Shown here: positions 54,717 through 64,000 of the stretch, in pieces
Layout: each line of letters starts with the position of its first letter
How positions within the stretch are numbered: position 1 is the first letter of the stretch
Origin: Conoideocrella luteorostrata
Lineage: Eukaryota > Ascomycota > Sordariomycetes > Hypocreales > Clavicipitaceae
Length of the DNA stretch: 64,000 nucleotides
Direction of reading: 5' to 3'
NCBI GenBank assembly: GCA_032433595.1
Contig: JASWJB010000040.1
Coordinates: 124,001 to 188,000, forward strand
The notes under the pieces: model-generated
Databases searched by the model: none
What the model was told of the DNA's origin: nothing
Seen by the model: only the letters and a program-made list of their open reading frames with translations
Position numbers and translations under genes: made by a program

Positions 54717-56709
54717 ATGGATGCAGGCGAAGATGACAGGCGCCTACGAAAGCGTGCACGGAAGTCTCGCGGCAAAGGGCTGCGTACGACTACTGGCTGG
54801 TAAGTGGATGGTGCTGCCGTCGCATCGGGGATGTTGCAAACGTGGCTTTTGCCCACGGCGCTGGCTGACACGAGCACACGAGCACAGCTTGACTTGCCGG
54901 AAACGCCATAAGAAGTGTGATGAAAAGCGACCAGCTTGTGGGCCGTGTTCTGTTTCTGGTCGGGACTGTGCATTCATCCAACCACCGGAAGTAATATCAG
55001 CCTCGCAGACAAGAACGCCAAGCCCATCGCGAGCCACATCAAAGAGCTGTTCCGCAAGTGCTTCCCATCAGCCGCAAGCAAGTTTGGCCGAGAATACGGA
55101 AAATCAAGACTCGCCGCCAGTGGCTCATCAATCACAGCAAAATGACGCTCTCTATAATTATTCAAGGCACCGGGAGGACGGCCTGTTTGCAACCCATGAG
55201 CCGCTGATAGAAACAGAGGGAAATGATGGATTCATCTACTCTCCCGAATCAATTTCTTCTGAGACCTGGTCTGCGAATTTCGCCTCCATTCGCTGGCTGG
55301 ACCTTCTGTCAACCGATGCAGCACTAGCCGACAGCAACTTTTCCCTTGCCGCTAGTCCGCTGTTCTCAAGTGAGCAACCCAGACACGCAAGACCACCACC
55401 ACCAGCGGCAGCGGCAATCTCTACGCATGCATCTCCTGCATTGCTTAATGGACAGGCTCAACTGCCAGAAGATTTAGATCCGGAGTTCGAGCGTACCACA
55501 TGGCAAGCTGTTGAAGATGTGGTACTGTCCACACACGAGGTTGAGTTGTTCCGTCACTTCACCGATTGTTGTGCGTCTTTTTTAGACGTCCTTGACCCGT
55601 GCAAACCCTTTTCCAATTACGCTATCCGCTTGGCCATTCGAAACACTGGCTTGATGAAGGCAATTCTCGCCCTGTCAGCGAAACACCAATTCAGTGGCTT
55701 GGATGTGGATGGAGCGACACGCCGACCGCAAACCGGTCCTTATAGCGATTTTGAGGGCGAAGAATGGATACGCTACTACTATGAGACGCTGCAATATGTG
55801 CGGGAAGCTTTGAAATACTCCAGCTATTCCCACTCTGAAGAGCTTCTTGCCACCGCGCTGGTCATATCGGCTTACGAAATGCTCGATGAGTCGGATGGTT
55901 CTGGCAATTGGCAACGCCATCTCAAGGGAATATTCTGGATCCAGAGATCCCAGGATGTGGATGGCGGTTGTGGTGGTCTGCGCCAGGCAGTCTGGTGGGC
56001 TTGGCTGCGACAGGATATCTGGGCAGCTTTCCGCGTTTCACGAACTTGCTTCAGCTTTTGGGTCCCAACCAAGGCTTTGCATGAGCTTGATCAAAACGAA
56101 CTGGCGGACCGATCTATCTATATCCTTTCGCAGGCCATAAATTATCGAGCAAACGTTCAAGCCGCTGCCGCCTCTGGTGTGACCACAAATCACGACTGCA
56201 AGGTGCAGGTAAGCAAGCAAAGAGAAAGGCTAAATGCTATGATGGAGCAGTGGAAATCATGCCTGGGCGATGAATACAAAGCTTTTCCTGTTCCGAATAC
56301 CCCCCTTGATGAGGTCTTCACTCCCATTTGGATTCATCCACCTCGCTTTGGCGTGGCACTACAAGCGTATAGTTTTGCGCAGATCCTCGTCACATTACAT
56401 AGCGTAAACCCCATAGCCGTAGGCTTTACAGAGTACTTGAAGATGCAGCACACAGTTTCTGAGGCAGTGAATACGATATGCGGCATTGCCATGCAGCTCA
56501 GAGATAAGGGCTGTCAGGTTTTGTCTGCTCAGTGTTTATACGGAGCGGGACTCTGCGTAAGTGAGGGCAAAAAGAGGGACAAGATTATATCACTGATGGA
56601 AGAATGCGAGAGTCATTTCCGGTGGGCACCAATGACTACCTGGAGAAAAGACTTACGTCGAGAGTGGGCAAAGGCTGATGGAAATGAAATTGACGTTGAT
56701 GATGGTTAA
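54717..56709 (+). CDS. Zn2Cys6 transcription factor with Fungal_trans_2-type domain
   Basis: Two exons (54717-54799 and 54888-56709) give 634 aa. The intron splits the first zinc-cluster region. The first exon ends in TTG plus two bases of a Cys codon, and the second continues LTCRKRHKKCDEKRPACGPCSVSGRDC. Together they give the six-Cys pattern CX2CX6CX6CX2CX6C. Without this splice the first Cys is lost, which supports the model. The ATG lies in ACCATGG context and is followed by a basic segment (RRLRKRARKSRGKG), a likely nuclear signal. The C-terminal region has the ELFRHFTDCCASFLDVLDP and LAIRNTGLMKAILALSAKH segments typical of PF11951-like regulators of metabolic clusters. It lies centrally among the catabolic genes and is the best candidate for their specific regulator. 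Confidence 0.9.
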
Positions 56710-56785
56710 GAATACGATGTTTACAGTGGTGCATCTTTAAAATCGCAAGCTGTTCGGCAAAATGAATCACGCTGCTTTCGTAATC

Positions 56786-56821
56786 TTCTCTCTCTCTCTC
56801 TCTTTCTCTGTGTGTGTGTGT
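56786..56821. repeat. Compound microsatellite (CT)n-(GT)n
   Basis: About 24 bp of CT repeats run into about six GT repeats, followed by a T10 tract at 56831-56840. It lies between the convergent regulator and aldolase genes. Confidence 0.85.
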
Positions 56822-56860
56822 CTGACTGTCTTTTTTTTTTGGCTGCCTACGTTGTTTTCG

Positions 56861-57828
56861 CTACATTGCATTATTTGTAGATTGACACAGATCCATATGC
56901 CACTCCATCAACTTTTGCGCCTTCCGAGCACCTTCTTCCATCAAGGTGGTGAGACTGACTTTTGACGCGCTATCCTTGAGGTAAAGCAGATAGTCATCTA
57001 ATACGAGTTTGTTGACATTGATCTTGGACACGCCTCCATCGATGCACCTCGTTATTATGTCTTCAGTAAAATCGTTCGTCCCATGAAGGACGATACGCAC
57101 TCTACCATCTGCCCTATTCTTAATTTTACTTAACCTACCACGGTGCTAAGTATTAGAATCAATCCAAAGTTCAAAAAGCAATAAAGCTTTTGCATCACAA
57201 TGTGTTGCTTGCACGAGAGAATGAGAACTTGCCGGTCAAACTGTAGGTCCGGACCTTTCGGCCCATATTCGCCATGAATATTTCCAAACGCTGGCGCAAG
57301 GAAATCAATTCCCGTGGCCACAAAGTCCTCGACTTGCTCTTCTGTCGTAAGTGCGCCCTCAAGATCCCCAGTGCTAGCGATGCCGTCTTCGCCTCCTTCT
57401 ATGCGTCCCGGCTCAGCCTCAGTAGCGATTCCACGCTCGTGGCAATACTGGACCAGTTCTTTTGTCTTGGCCAAGTTCTCATCCATCTGAAAGTGGCTCA
57501 TGTCTATCATAATGCTGTCAAAGGGCAGCGTGTCCGCCGCTTGCCGGATCAAGGCCTCGTCCTGTGCATGGTCGAGATGGATAGCAATGGGTACGGAGGC
57601 TTGGCGAGCGGCATGCGCCGCTGCAACCACAAGGAGGCCAGAGGAGAAAGTTACAGCCCATGGGAATACTTGGATGATGAGCGGACTCCGCTTGGCTTCG
57701 GCTGCGCGGACAAAGGCTATGATGTGTTCCAGATTGTAAGCAATGGGGGCGAGAACGCCGTATTTTCGTCTCTCGGCATGCTTGAGGATTTGATACGTTT
57801 TATTCTTGGTGGGGTCCCAGGCTGACAT
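56861..57828 (-). CDS. Class II ketose-bisphosphate-aldolase-like protein
   Basis: Two exons (57828-57233 and 57134-56861) give 289 aa, matching class II fructose/tagatose-bisphosphate aldolases. Zn/catalytic residues are visible. H84-L-D86-H87 in AIHLDHAQD gives the catalytic Asp and a Zn His. MIDMSHF follows, then EAEPGRIEGGEDG, the Zn His of FGNIHGEYG, and the third His with the phosphate loop in VLHGTNDF. GVSKINVNK ends the phosphate site. The GGSG/GTSD-type loop is changed to HGTND, as in divergent GatY-like members. Retro-aldol cleavage of a phosphorylated or free ketose derivative is plausible; it is unlikely to be the glycolytic FBA. The intron has a GC donor (CG/GCAAGT), the second such donor in this cluster. 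An upstream ATG at 57885 would extend the N-terminus by 19 residues, but MSAWDPTKNK is the natural start. Confidence 0.88.
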
Positions 57829-59424
57829 GTTGGATCCGGAGAGGACTGCAGTGTCCGGGATACGAGGATATATGGTGTAGTACAAACAGTGAGGTTTGTT
57901 TGTGAATCAACGGGTGGTGACCAGCCTCGACGTATCTCACTACAGCCTTGCTGCAAGCAAATTACCTGAGGAAAAATAAATATTTATCCAGTGGGAGCCG
58001 TCCCCACTATCGTTGCAATTGAACAATTTTGTGCGAATGTTTCGATATCGTATTGACGTGGCACGGGCGGCGGAGCTTTCGCGGAAACGGTCAGCATCCC
58101 TGTTAGCGATGGCAAATTTACCCAACGTAGTGGCTGGGCCGCGTCTCGAGGCACTGCGCACATGCGACTACCAGATCATCGGCGCAGGGGACGTTTTATG
58201 GCCGCTGTTAAATTTCAGGAATTAATTTTTCCTTGATGTCTCATTCATGGCGTCCAGCTTCTATTTCACCACTACGTAGTCTTCCCCACCTTCATTCTAC
58301 GAGACAGACCGATAAATACATCAAAAAGCTTTCCCAAGCTTCTCCATCTTCTCAGTCGTCTTTTACAGCTATGACAGCCAAGCTTTGCATATTCATGGGG
58401 GTGAATGATGCCGGTTTCCACTACAAGTCAGCTTTTGTAAACGACTTGGCAGCCGACTTGCTCGTCGACTAATTGTCCAAGTCGGCCTACTAACAGAGTC
58501 TGATTAGCTACTCTGCGCGTCTGGGGTTATTTATAATGGGAAAAGCTAGTAGAACTATATTAATATCCGTCACTGGCTTAAGTGTCGCCATTGCGGCTAA
58601 TCACGTCGCTGGAGTGTGGACTCCCACTGCCCAGGACAGCCATTCTGTAGAAAGAGCGGCGTTGAGCAATAATGCGCAGGTGTTGTGTCTCGGGCAGAGA
58701 ACCTTTGGCCTGAACTTCCTAGAGGCATGTTAAAGAGATTTTGGGATGCAACTTTAATCCAGTAAGCTCAAATTGCTGCAATACCATTTTTTCTTTTCAT
58801 TTTTCTTCGGAGAAAGAGGGCGGTGGTTAAAGCAGCGGCCCAATTAATAAGTTCGTTGACGGGGCCCCAGAGGTTCCGTATTGTCGGAGAAGGTCACTGA
58901 AGATGATGGCTACGATCTAATGATATCTACTAGGACGGCCGTAGTTTCCGATTACTGTCATTCTGTATCGTTTCATTGGACTTGGCGCTGAAGTAAGAAC
59001 GGCACTCTGTTATACATTGATAACATAGTGATAAATATCCACGAAAGCTCGAAAAGCCTTAGTTTTTTACCTTATCAAAGTGTCACTGGATGTGCTGAGG
59101 ACTAAGATATCAGGCATGGCCGAGCCCTATCTAGAGTTTAAGCTAGATAATTGACTAGACTGACGATAGCTTCGATCATATCGACGATTACCTCACTTAG
59201 AGAGCTGGAATCCAGGCAATCTAATTCTTCGTCAAAATAGCTAGAATGCAAGGACAATTCTACGAAATTAGAGAACTACTTCCATATCTGCTCACATTGT
59301 GACACAAAGCGTAGTACGGCACCTTTTGTGAACAAAGTAATATGGAGATGCAGTCTTGAATTACGCGTCCAAATAGCGTACACAAAAGGACCACCTGCAG
59401 CCATAATCCGCCGCATTCCACACA
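57829..59424. other. Intergenic region
   Basis: 1.6 kb; small ORFs (for example 58536-58733 plus) have no family features. It contains dispersed repeat copy C (59223-59305). No gene was recognised. Confidence 0.45.
59223..59305 (+). repeat. Dispersed repeat, copy C
   Basis: Starts AATTCTTCGTCAAAATAGCT and contains AAGGACAATTCTAC. C-to-T and G-to-A differences separate it from copies A and B, as expected of repeat-induced point mutation or plain drift. The 3' part (CTGCTCACATTGTGACAC) matches copy A and B ends. Confidence 0.6.
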
Positions 59425-60423
59425 CTACCACGCGCCAACAATACCGGCAATAGGAATATCGATACCTGTAGTATATGTCGACGTCTCGCTCAACAGGTAA
59501 ACGTAAGCACCGCCAAGCTCCTGAGGCAAGGCTAGACGCGGCATTCCTCCGTAATACTTCATCTTGGTGTCCCAGTCGGGAGATGTTTCAACATAATAGG
59601 TCAAAGCGGTTTTTACAAATCCTGGAGAGACACTATTGACGCGAATGCCGTGCTGTGCCCATTCCATCGCAAGCGTGTGTGTCATGTTTCGTATAGCTCC
59701 TTTGGTTGCGCCGTAAGGGGCTGATGGGGCCGCCTGATATTTTCAATTAGTATGCAATTTTAATTGTTGACTCATCTGTGAGTGAGAGGAATAAGTTACC
59801 CGATTTGGTCGATACGACGTCATGCTAGCCGTGAAGACGATGCTACCTTTGCATCCAAGCTTGATAAACGTCCTGGCCGCCGCGGTAGCACAGTTCCACG
59901 CACCATAGACGTTCAGCTCAAACAACTTCTTCACTTCGTCCATGGTGAAGTCCAGCGCCGGTTGGTGCTTAGTCGCACCGGCATTGGCTACCATACCGTC
60001 GAAGCGACCTTTCTGCGCAACAATGGCATCAATAGCAGCCTTGACGCTCTCTTCATCCGTCACATTGCATGCCTGGAACTCTAGTTTTCCTGGAAAGCGT
60101 TTTGCCAAGAGACAAAATGGCTCTGCTGGCTCTAAAATATCCAGACTGAAGACGCAGGCAGCGTCATTGGCGAGACAAACCTCAGCGATGCCCAGACCAA
60201 TTCCCTGGTTAGCTCCAGTGACTGTTTTGTTAATTTGACAGACCGTCAGCATGGGGTTTCAATATTCGGTGCAACACCTTCTGCACTAACTAGCGATGAC
60301 CTTGCTCTTCAGCGACACGCTCCAGTCATGGTTGGGACCAGGGAGCGTGCTCAGAGTTGTGCTCAGGGTCTGGGGCGAGGAGTCCCCGTTGAAGGCGACC
60401 GCACCGTTGGCAGCAGCCACCAT
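59425..60423 (-). CDS. Short-chain dehydrogenase/reductase (sorbose/polyol reductase type)
   Basis: Three exons (60423-60291, 60221-59800, 59733-59425) give 287 aa of classical SDR. The cofactor motif is TGANQGIG (46-53), and NAG is present in MVANAGATKH. The catalytic Ser is in FTASMTS (177 or 180), and Tyr192/Lys196 lie in APYGATKG. The C-terminal GIDIPIAGIVGAW ending matches fungal sorbose/L-xylulose reductase-like SDRs. Acidic residues after the second strand (SLDILEP) suggest NAD(H) over NADP(H), though weakly. It reduces or oxidises a keto group or secondary alcohol of a polyol or sugar acid. It shares a 558-bp divergent promoter with an MFS permease, suggesting that substrate uptake and first oxidation are coregulated. 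Confidence 0.9.
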
Positions 60424-60981
60424 GTTGAGTAATTCAAGGGTTTGGTATTTATTGTATTTTCAAGTTCTGCAAAATTGATATTGAAATGTTGAGTTTCCCT
60501 TGCATCCATAACTAAATGTTAAATAGTGTATAACAGATTGGAATGTGTCGCAGTTCTTTCCGCTTTCTCTCTCTATCTGACCTGTCAGGACCCTGAACGA
60601 GGATGGCGCCGGGTGCGCGAGACGAGGCTCCGCATTGACCGCGAGACGCGGCCATGCAAGGTCCATCCAGTCATGGGTTGATATCATTCCGATATGCCCC
60701 GCATTACCCCAGACCCCACGATTTGTCCGGCGCTAGGTTGCCAAGTAATTCATCCGCGGAGTGGGCGCGGCTTCCTCCACGTACTCTTAACATGATACAA
60801 TGGCTTTCCAACGTATAGCCAAGTTTGGAGCATCCATCGGACAATGGGAGCTCCCGAGCCATCGTAGAAATAGTCCACTTCCGTCAAGCATCTTGATACC
60901 CGAATTCCTCAAACCTACCAGCTTCTCGTGAAATAACGCAACTCCCACTTTCGTAACTCCGAAACTATCTCTCGACTCATC
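60424..60981. promoter_or_regulatory. Divergent promoter between the SDR and MFS genes
   Basis: Short shared intergenic region with several CCGCGG/CCGCG-type words (near 60752). It is a likely place for a zinc-cluster regulator to act, but no site is established. Confidence 0.45.
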
Positions 60982-62545
60982 ATGGAGAAGAGGCAAGATT
61001 TCGAGCACCAAGATGTCATCGGTAAAGTCGAGGACTCGTCTGTCGCGGACCATCTTAGCCCTGAGGAGATAGAGCAAGAGAAAAAGCTCGTCCGAAAAAT
61101 TGATCGTCACATCCTGCCATGCATGTGGTTCATGTACCTTTTGTCATATATGGATAGGACAAAGTCTGTTTTGTGTTCCACTATTCTGTTGAGCCAAAAG
61201 GTAATGCTGACAAGTAATCCGTTCATCCTTCTAGCATCGGGAACGCAAAGATCGCCGGCATGGACAAGGACCTGAACTTGGATTCCAACAAGTACTCCGT
61301 GGCATTGACTGCCTTCTTCGTCAGCTACGTCGTCTTCGAAGTTCCATCCAATATGATTCTCACAAGGACCAGGCCAAGTCGCTATCTTGCGGCTATTATG
61401 TTTCTTTGGGGCGCCGTCACCGTGGGCATGGCCTTTACGCCTAACTACAATGCCCTCGTTGGCTTCCGTTTTCTCATGGGTCTCTTGGAGTCTGGATTCG
61501 CTCCTGGTATTCTGATGATTCTCTCCTCCTGGTACCGCAAGGAAGAACAAAGCAAACGATTCGCCGTCTATATCTCTGCGGCTATTCTGTCCGGCGCTTT
61601 TGGTGGCCTGCTTGCCGGCTCTATTACTGGCGGCTTGCATAATGTCAATGGCATAGCCGGATGGCGTTGGTTGTTTATTATCGAAGGCATTGGGACCATA
61701 GCCGTCTCCGTCATCGCAGCTTTTGTCCTCCCTGACTTCCCTAGCACCATGTCCGACCGCCAACTCAGCGCTGCCGAGAGGAGCTTGGCTGTTCGCAGGC
61801 TCGAAATTGATGCGAGAAGTCGCTCCACGGAGGAAGAACCACACTTGACCCATTTACAAGCCCTCAAGCTGAGTGTGACAAATTGGAGAACATGGCTTCT
61901 AGTTATTGGCTACATGGTAAGATTGACCTACTTAACTAATCCTTACCCGATGCTCTCCCCAGCAATGTAATAAATCTTGCTCTAATGGCTTCTACGCCGC
62001 AGGCTATTGTCGGTTCATCAACCTTGTCCTATTTCTATCCCACGCTCGTCAACAGTCTCGGCTATCAAGCGAGAGAAGCGCAGTACATGACCATTCCCAT
62101 ATTTGGTGTCGCTTTTGTTGCAACCGTTATTACGGGATACTTTGCTGATCACAACGCAAAGTGGCGTGGTGTAATGCTTGGGTCCATGATGACAGTCGCA
62201 ATGCTCTGCTCTATCATTATTTGCATCGTGTACAATGTCAAGGCGAGGTATGCCCTACTTGTCATCATGGCATCAGGGCTTTGGGCGTCTAATGGCCTAT
62301 CTCTCTCCTATGCATCCGTCACATTCTCCTCCATGCCAAGGGAGACGAAGGCCGTGTCTCTAGCACTAGTCAATGCCATGGGAAACCTTGCACAGATATA
62401 CGGAGCATACTTGTTCCCATCCAAGGACGAACCAAAGTATCTGACCGGCTTCGGTGTCATTAGTGGCATGTGTTTGACTGGAGTTCTGGCTTACTTTTCT
62501 TTACATCTGCTTCTTGGCCGATTTGCACGACGTAACCGTACATAG
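60982..62545 (+). CDS. MFS permease, anion:cation symporter (allantoate/nicotinate permease) family
   Basis: Three exons (60982-61163, 61235-61916, 62003-62545) encode 468 aa with twelve predicted membrane segments. The N-terminal VRKIDRHILPCMWFMYLLSYMDR followed by TNIGNAKIAGM is the hallmark of the Dal5/Tna1-type ACS family. GFRFLMGLLESGFAPG and SSWYRKEEQ carry the MFS signature loops. Family members take up organic anions such as allantoate, nicotinate, pantothenate, tartrate and sugar acids by proton symport. The acidic N-terminus is cytosolic. The C-terminus after the twelfth helix is short and basic (RFARRNRT). With the divergent SDR gene it probably forms the entry step of the catabolic set; the substrate is inferred only as a small carboxylate. 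Confidence 0.92.
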
Positions 62546-63286
62546 TAAATAAGGTCTGCGGTTGCTTAGATCATACAGGACAAATCTAAATAGTTGGCTG
62601 AGATGCAGCCAGGGTTTACAGTCCTACTCGTCACGGTGAATCTACTACATGTTACCTATTTTAGCGTACTTTCAGCTGCTTGGCTTGCCACTTATGGCTA
62701 GAGCTATAGAGCTAAAGTTTCTATTTTTGGAAGGAAAATGGCTACAAAGCTATCGAAGTCTCTCTAATGTGCCTCAGGGTTTCACACCGAGGGATGTAAA
62801 CACAAGGCAAAGTATGGAACAGAGAAAGCATGCTTAACTCGTACATCCTCTGCAAGATACACAGTCCAGATGGGTCTTTCTAGCTTACTTATCCAAGCTA
62901 TGAGCTGGTATTACGATGTTGATGGACGTACGGCTGTGTGGATTTGTTGCATTGATTGAAATGGGTCTATGTTGGTCACACCGACCATATGAACCAGACG
63001 CGAGTCGCTGGCCGTTCCACGAGAATATGACTGACACCGACTGCTACCTTTGCAAGGAAGAAAATCCTTTTTTTTTCCTAGATATTTTATATACTCTTAG
63101 ATGTATGTAAGGGGCTGCGACGGCGTTTTGGGTGCGTCCGCGCACGCGTGACGTTGAGTGAGTGTAAATTCGGTAAAGATTCCACCATAACAATAAGAAA
63201 ACGAAATAAGAGCCCGCATTCGGTCCAAATTGCAATCCAAACTATGCTATCGGTAGCATTTCATAGACTGAAGTCCTTGTCTCGAT
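62546..63286. other. Intergenic region
   Basis: Convergent 3' flanks of the permease and the partial secreted-protein gene. No gene was recognised. Confidence 0.45.
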
Positions 63287-64000
63287 CTACTTCTCAGATC
63301 GGCATCCTACTTCCTCCCAATAGAACACTTGGCAGTGATTTGGGTTGTTCGAGACACCCAGGTGAGATTGACCCGGAGGCAACGGGCATGGAGCAGAGGC
63401 ACCCCCTGGAGGAAACGTGATGCATATGGAGCACTTCCCACCGAAGCAAAGGGAGGAGCCTCCAACAACCAACGCCCCGGTCGAGTTCTGCGCAACTGCC
63501 AAGTCAGGTCCACCACCTTTACCAAGCCACCCAAAACCAGTTCCAGTCGGAACTCCAAACTGATCCTGCATCCACCAAGTATCACTCACTCCAATGAGCT
63601 TGTCGACAGATGTGTTGCAGGTGTCTTTGTCCGCGCAGACTCGAAATACCACGCCGGGAGTCTCGCCATCTACGACGTATCTAGTCCCGGCCAGTGTATC
63701 AGATCCAGAGTCATGGCCGAGGTACTGCTCGTTGAGCGACTTGAGCGCATAGCAGTGGCCATACTTAATACCAAGATCTGTGCCCGATTTTTGCGGGCAA
63801 ACCGACTTGCCGGAGCAGATGGGGCTGGGCTCTGGGGTAGGAGCAGGGACACATTTGAGACCCTCGAGGATGGAACCAAGAGCGCAACAAATGCCAAGCC
63901 CGAGAGGCTTGTCGACGAAAATAAGAGAGTTAGTAGAGGTGTCGCAGCAGAGCTTCTCGAGGGTGAGGGCTGATGTGAATGATGTGCACTCGCGCTCTGC
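63287..64000 (-). CDS. Secreted-type Cys-rich protein, N-terminus beyond the window
   Basis: An uninterrupted frame enters from the right edge and ends at 63287 (at least 237 codons), so the start and any signal peptide are missing. It is Cys-rich with two blocks. The first has a chitin-binding or hydrophobin-like look: KLCCDTS, GICCALGSI and SPICSGKSVCPQ, all within about 70 residues. The second holds FRVCADKDTCNTS, SSLCFGGKCSICITF and a final VFYWEEVGC. Even spacing of Cys and absence of long charged regions fit an extracellular disulphide-bonded protein. I cannot name the family. A Pro-rich hinge lies between the blocks. Codon use is GC-rich, unlike the AT-rich DNA beside it. Confidence 0.7.
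   Translation of the reverse strand, partial: AERECTSFTSALTLEKLCCDTSTNSLIFVDKPLGLGICCALGSILEGLKCVPAPTPEPSPICSGKSVCPQKSGTDLGIKYGHCYALKSLNEQYLGHDSGSDTLAGTRYVVDGETPGVVFRVCADKDTCNTSVDKLIGVSDTWWMQDQFGVPTGTGFGWLGKGGGPDLAVAQNSTGALVVGGSSLCFGGKCSICITFPPGGASAPCPLPPGQSHLGVSNNPNHCQVFYWEEVGCRSEK

Noticed and set aside
61107..61853. 248-codon minus-strand ORF
   Set aside because: Antisense to the MFS permease exons.

Overview
The window is nuclear DNA of a filamentous ascomycete, most likely a Sordariomycete of the Hypocreales type. Genes are split by short GT-AG introns (about 45-90 bp) with CTAAC/CTGAC-like branch points. Zn2Cys6 regulators, a complex I subunit and a secreted heat-labile-enterotoxin-like ADP-ribosyltransferase are present. 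That last family is common in insect- and nematode-associated Hypocreales, so such a lifestyle is a reasonable but unproven guess. No tRNA, rRNA or CRISPR array was seen. Exon models below were built by hand from reading frame, splice signals and family expectation; no search was run.

Region 1 (0.3-18.2 kb) is a conserved housekeeping block: a small Cys-containing ORF abutting the GGTase-I beta subunit gene CDC43, an ILM1-family membrane protein, a Kin4-like kinase, the chromatin remodeller SWR1, a complex I NDUFB8-type subunit, and a conserved fungal protein of unknown function.

Region 2 (18.2-37.2 kb) is accessory, AT-rich and gene-poor. It starts with an unusual cytosolic-type isoleucyl-tRNA synthetase. 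A UbiA-superfamily membrane prenyltransferase/terpene cyclase and an FAD monooxygenase follow. After these come the ADP-ribosyltransferase, a decayed GPI-protein locus, an M24 metallopeptidase and a subtilisin-like protease interrupted by one stop codon. The trio synthetase + cyclase + monooxygenase (19.6-28.9 kb) looks like a small terpenoid gene cluster carrying its own insensitive copy of the drug target. It is the most interesting candidate system in the window.

Region 3 (37.2-62.5 kb) is rich in catabolic enzymes: two Zn2Cys6 regulators, an aldehyde dehydrogenase, a DHDPS-family aldolase/dehydratase, an FMN alpha-hydroxyacid dehydrogenase, a class II aldolase/adducin protein, a nitroreductase, a class II ketose-bisphosphate-aldolase-like protein, an SDR and an ACS-family MFS permease. 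A secreted-protein locus with a broken downstream part (45-47 kb) interrupts it. Together they suggest uptake, oxidation and retro-aldol cleavage of a sugar acid or similar hydroxy acid; the substrate is not identifiable here. A partial secreted Cys-rich protein runs off the right edge.

Three related copies of a short dispersed repeat lie at 23.7, 54.5 and 59.2 kb, all in intergenic DNA of regions 2 and 3.
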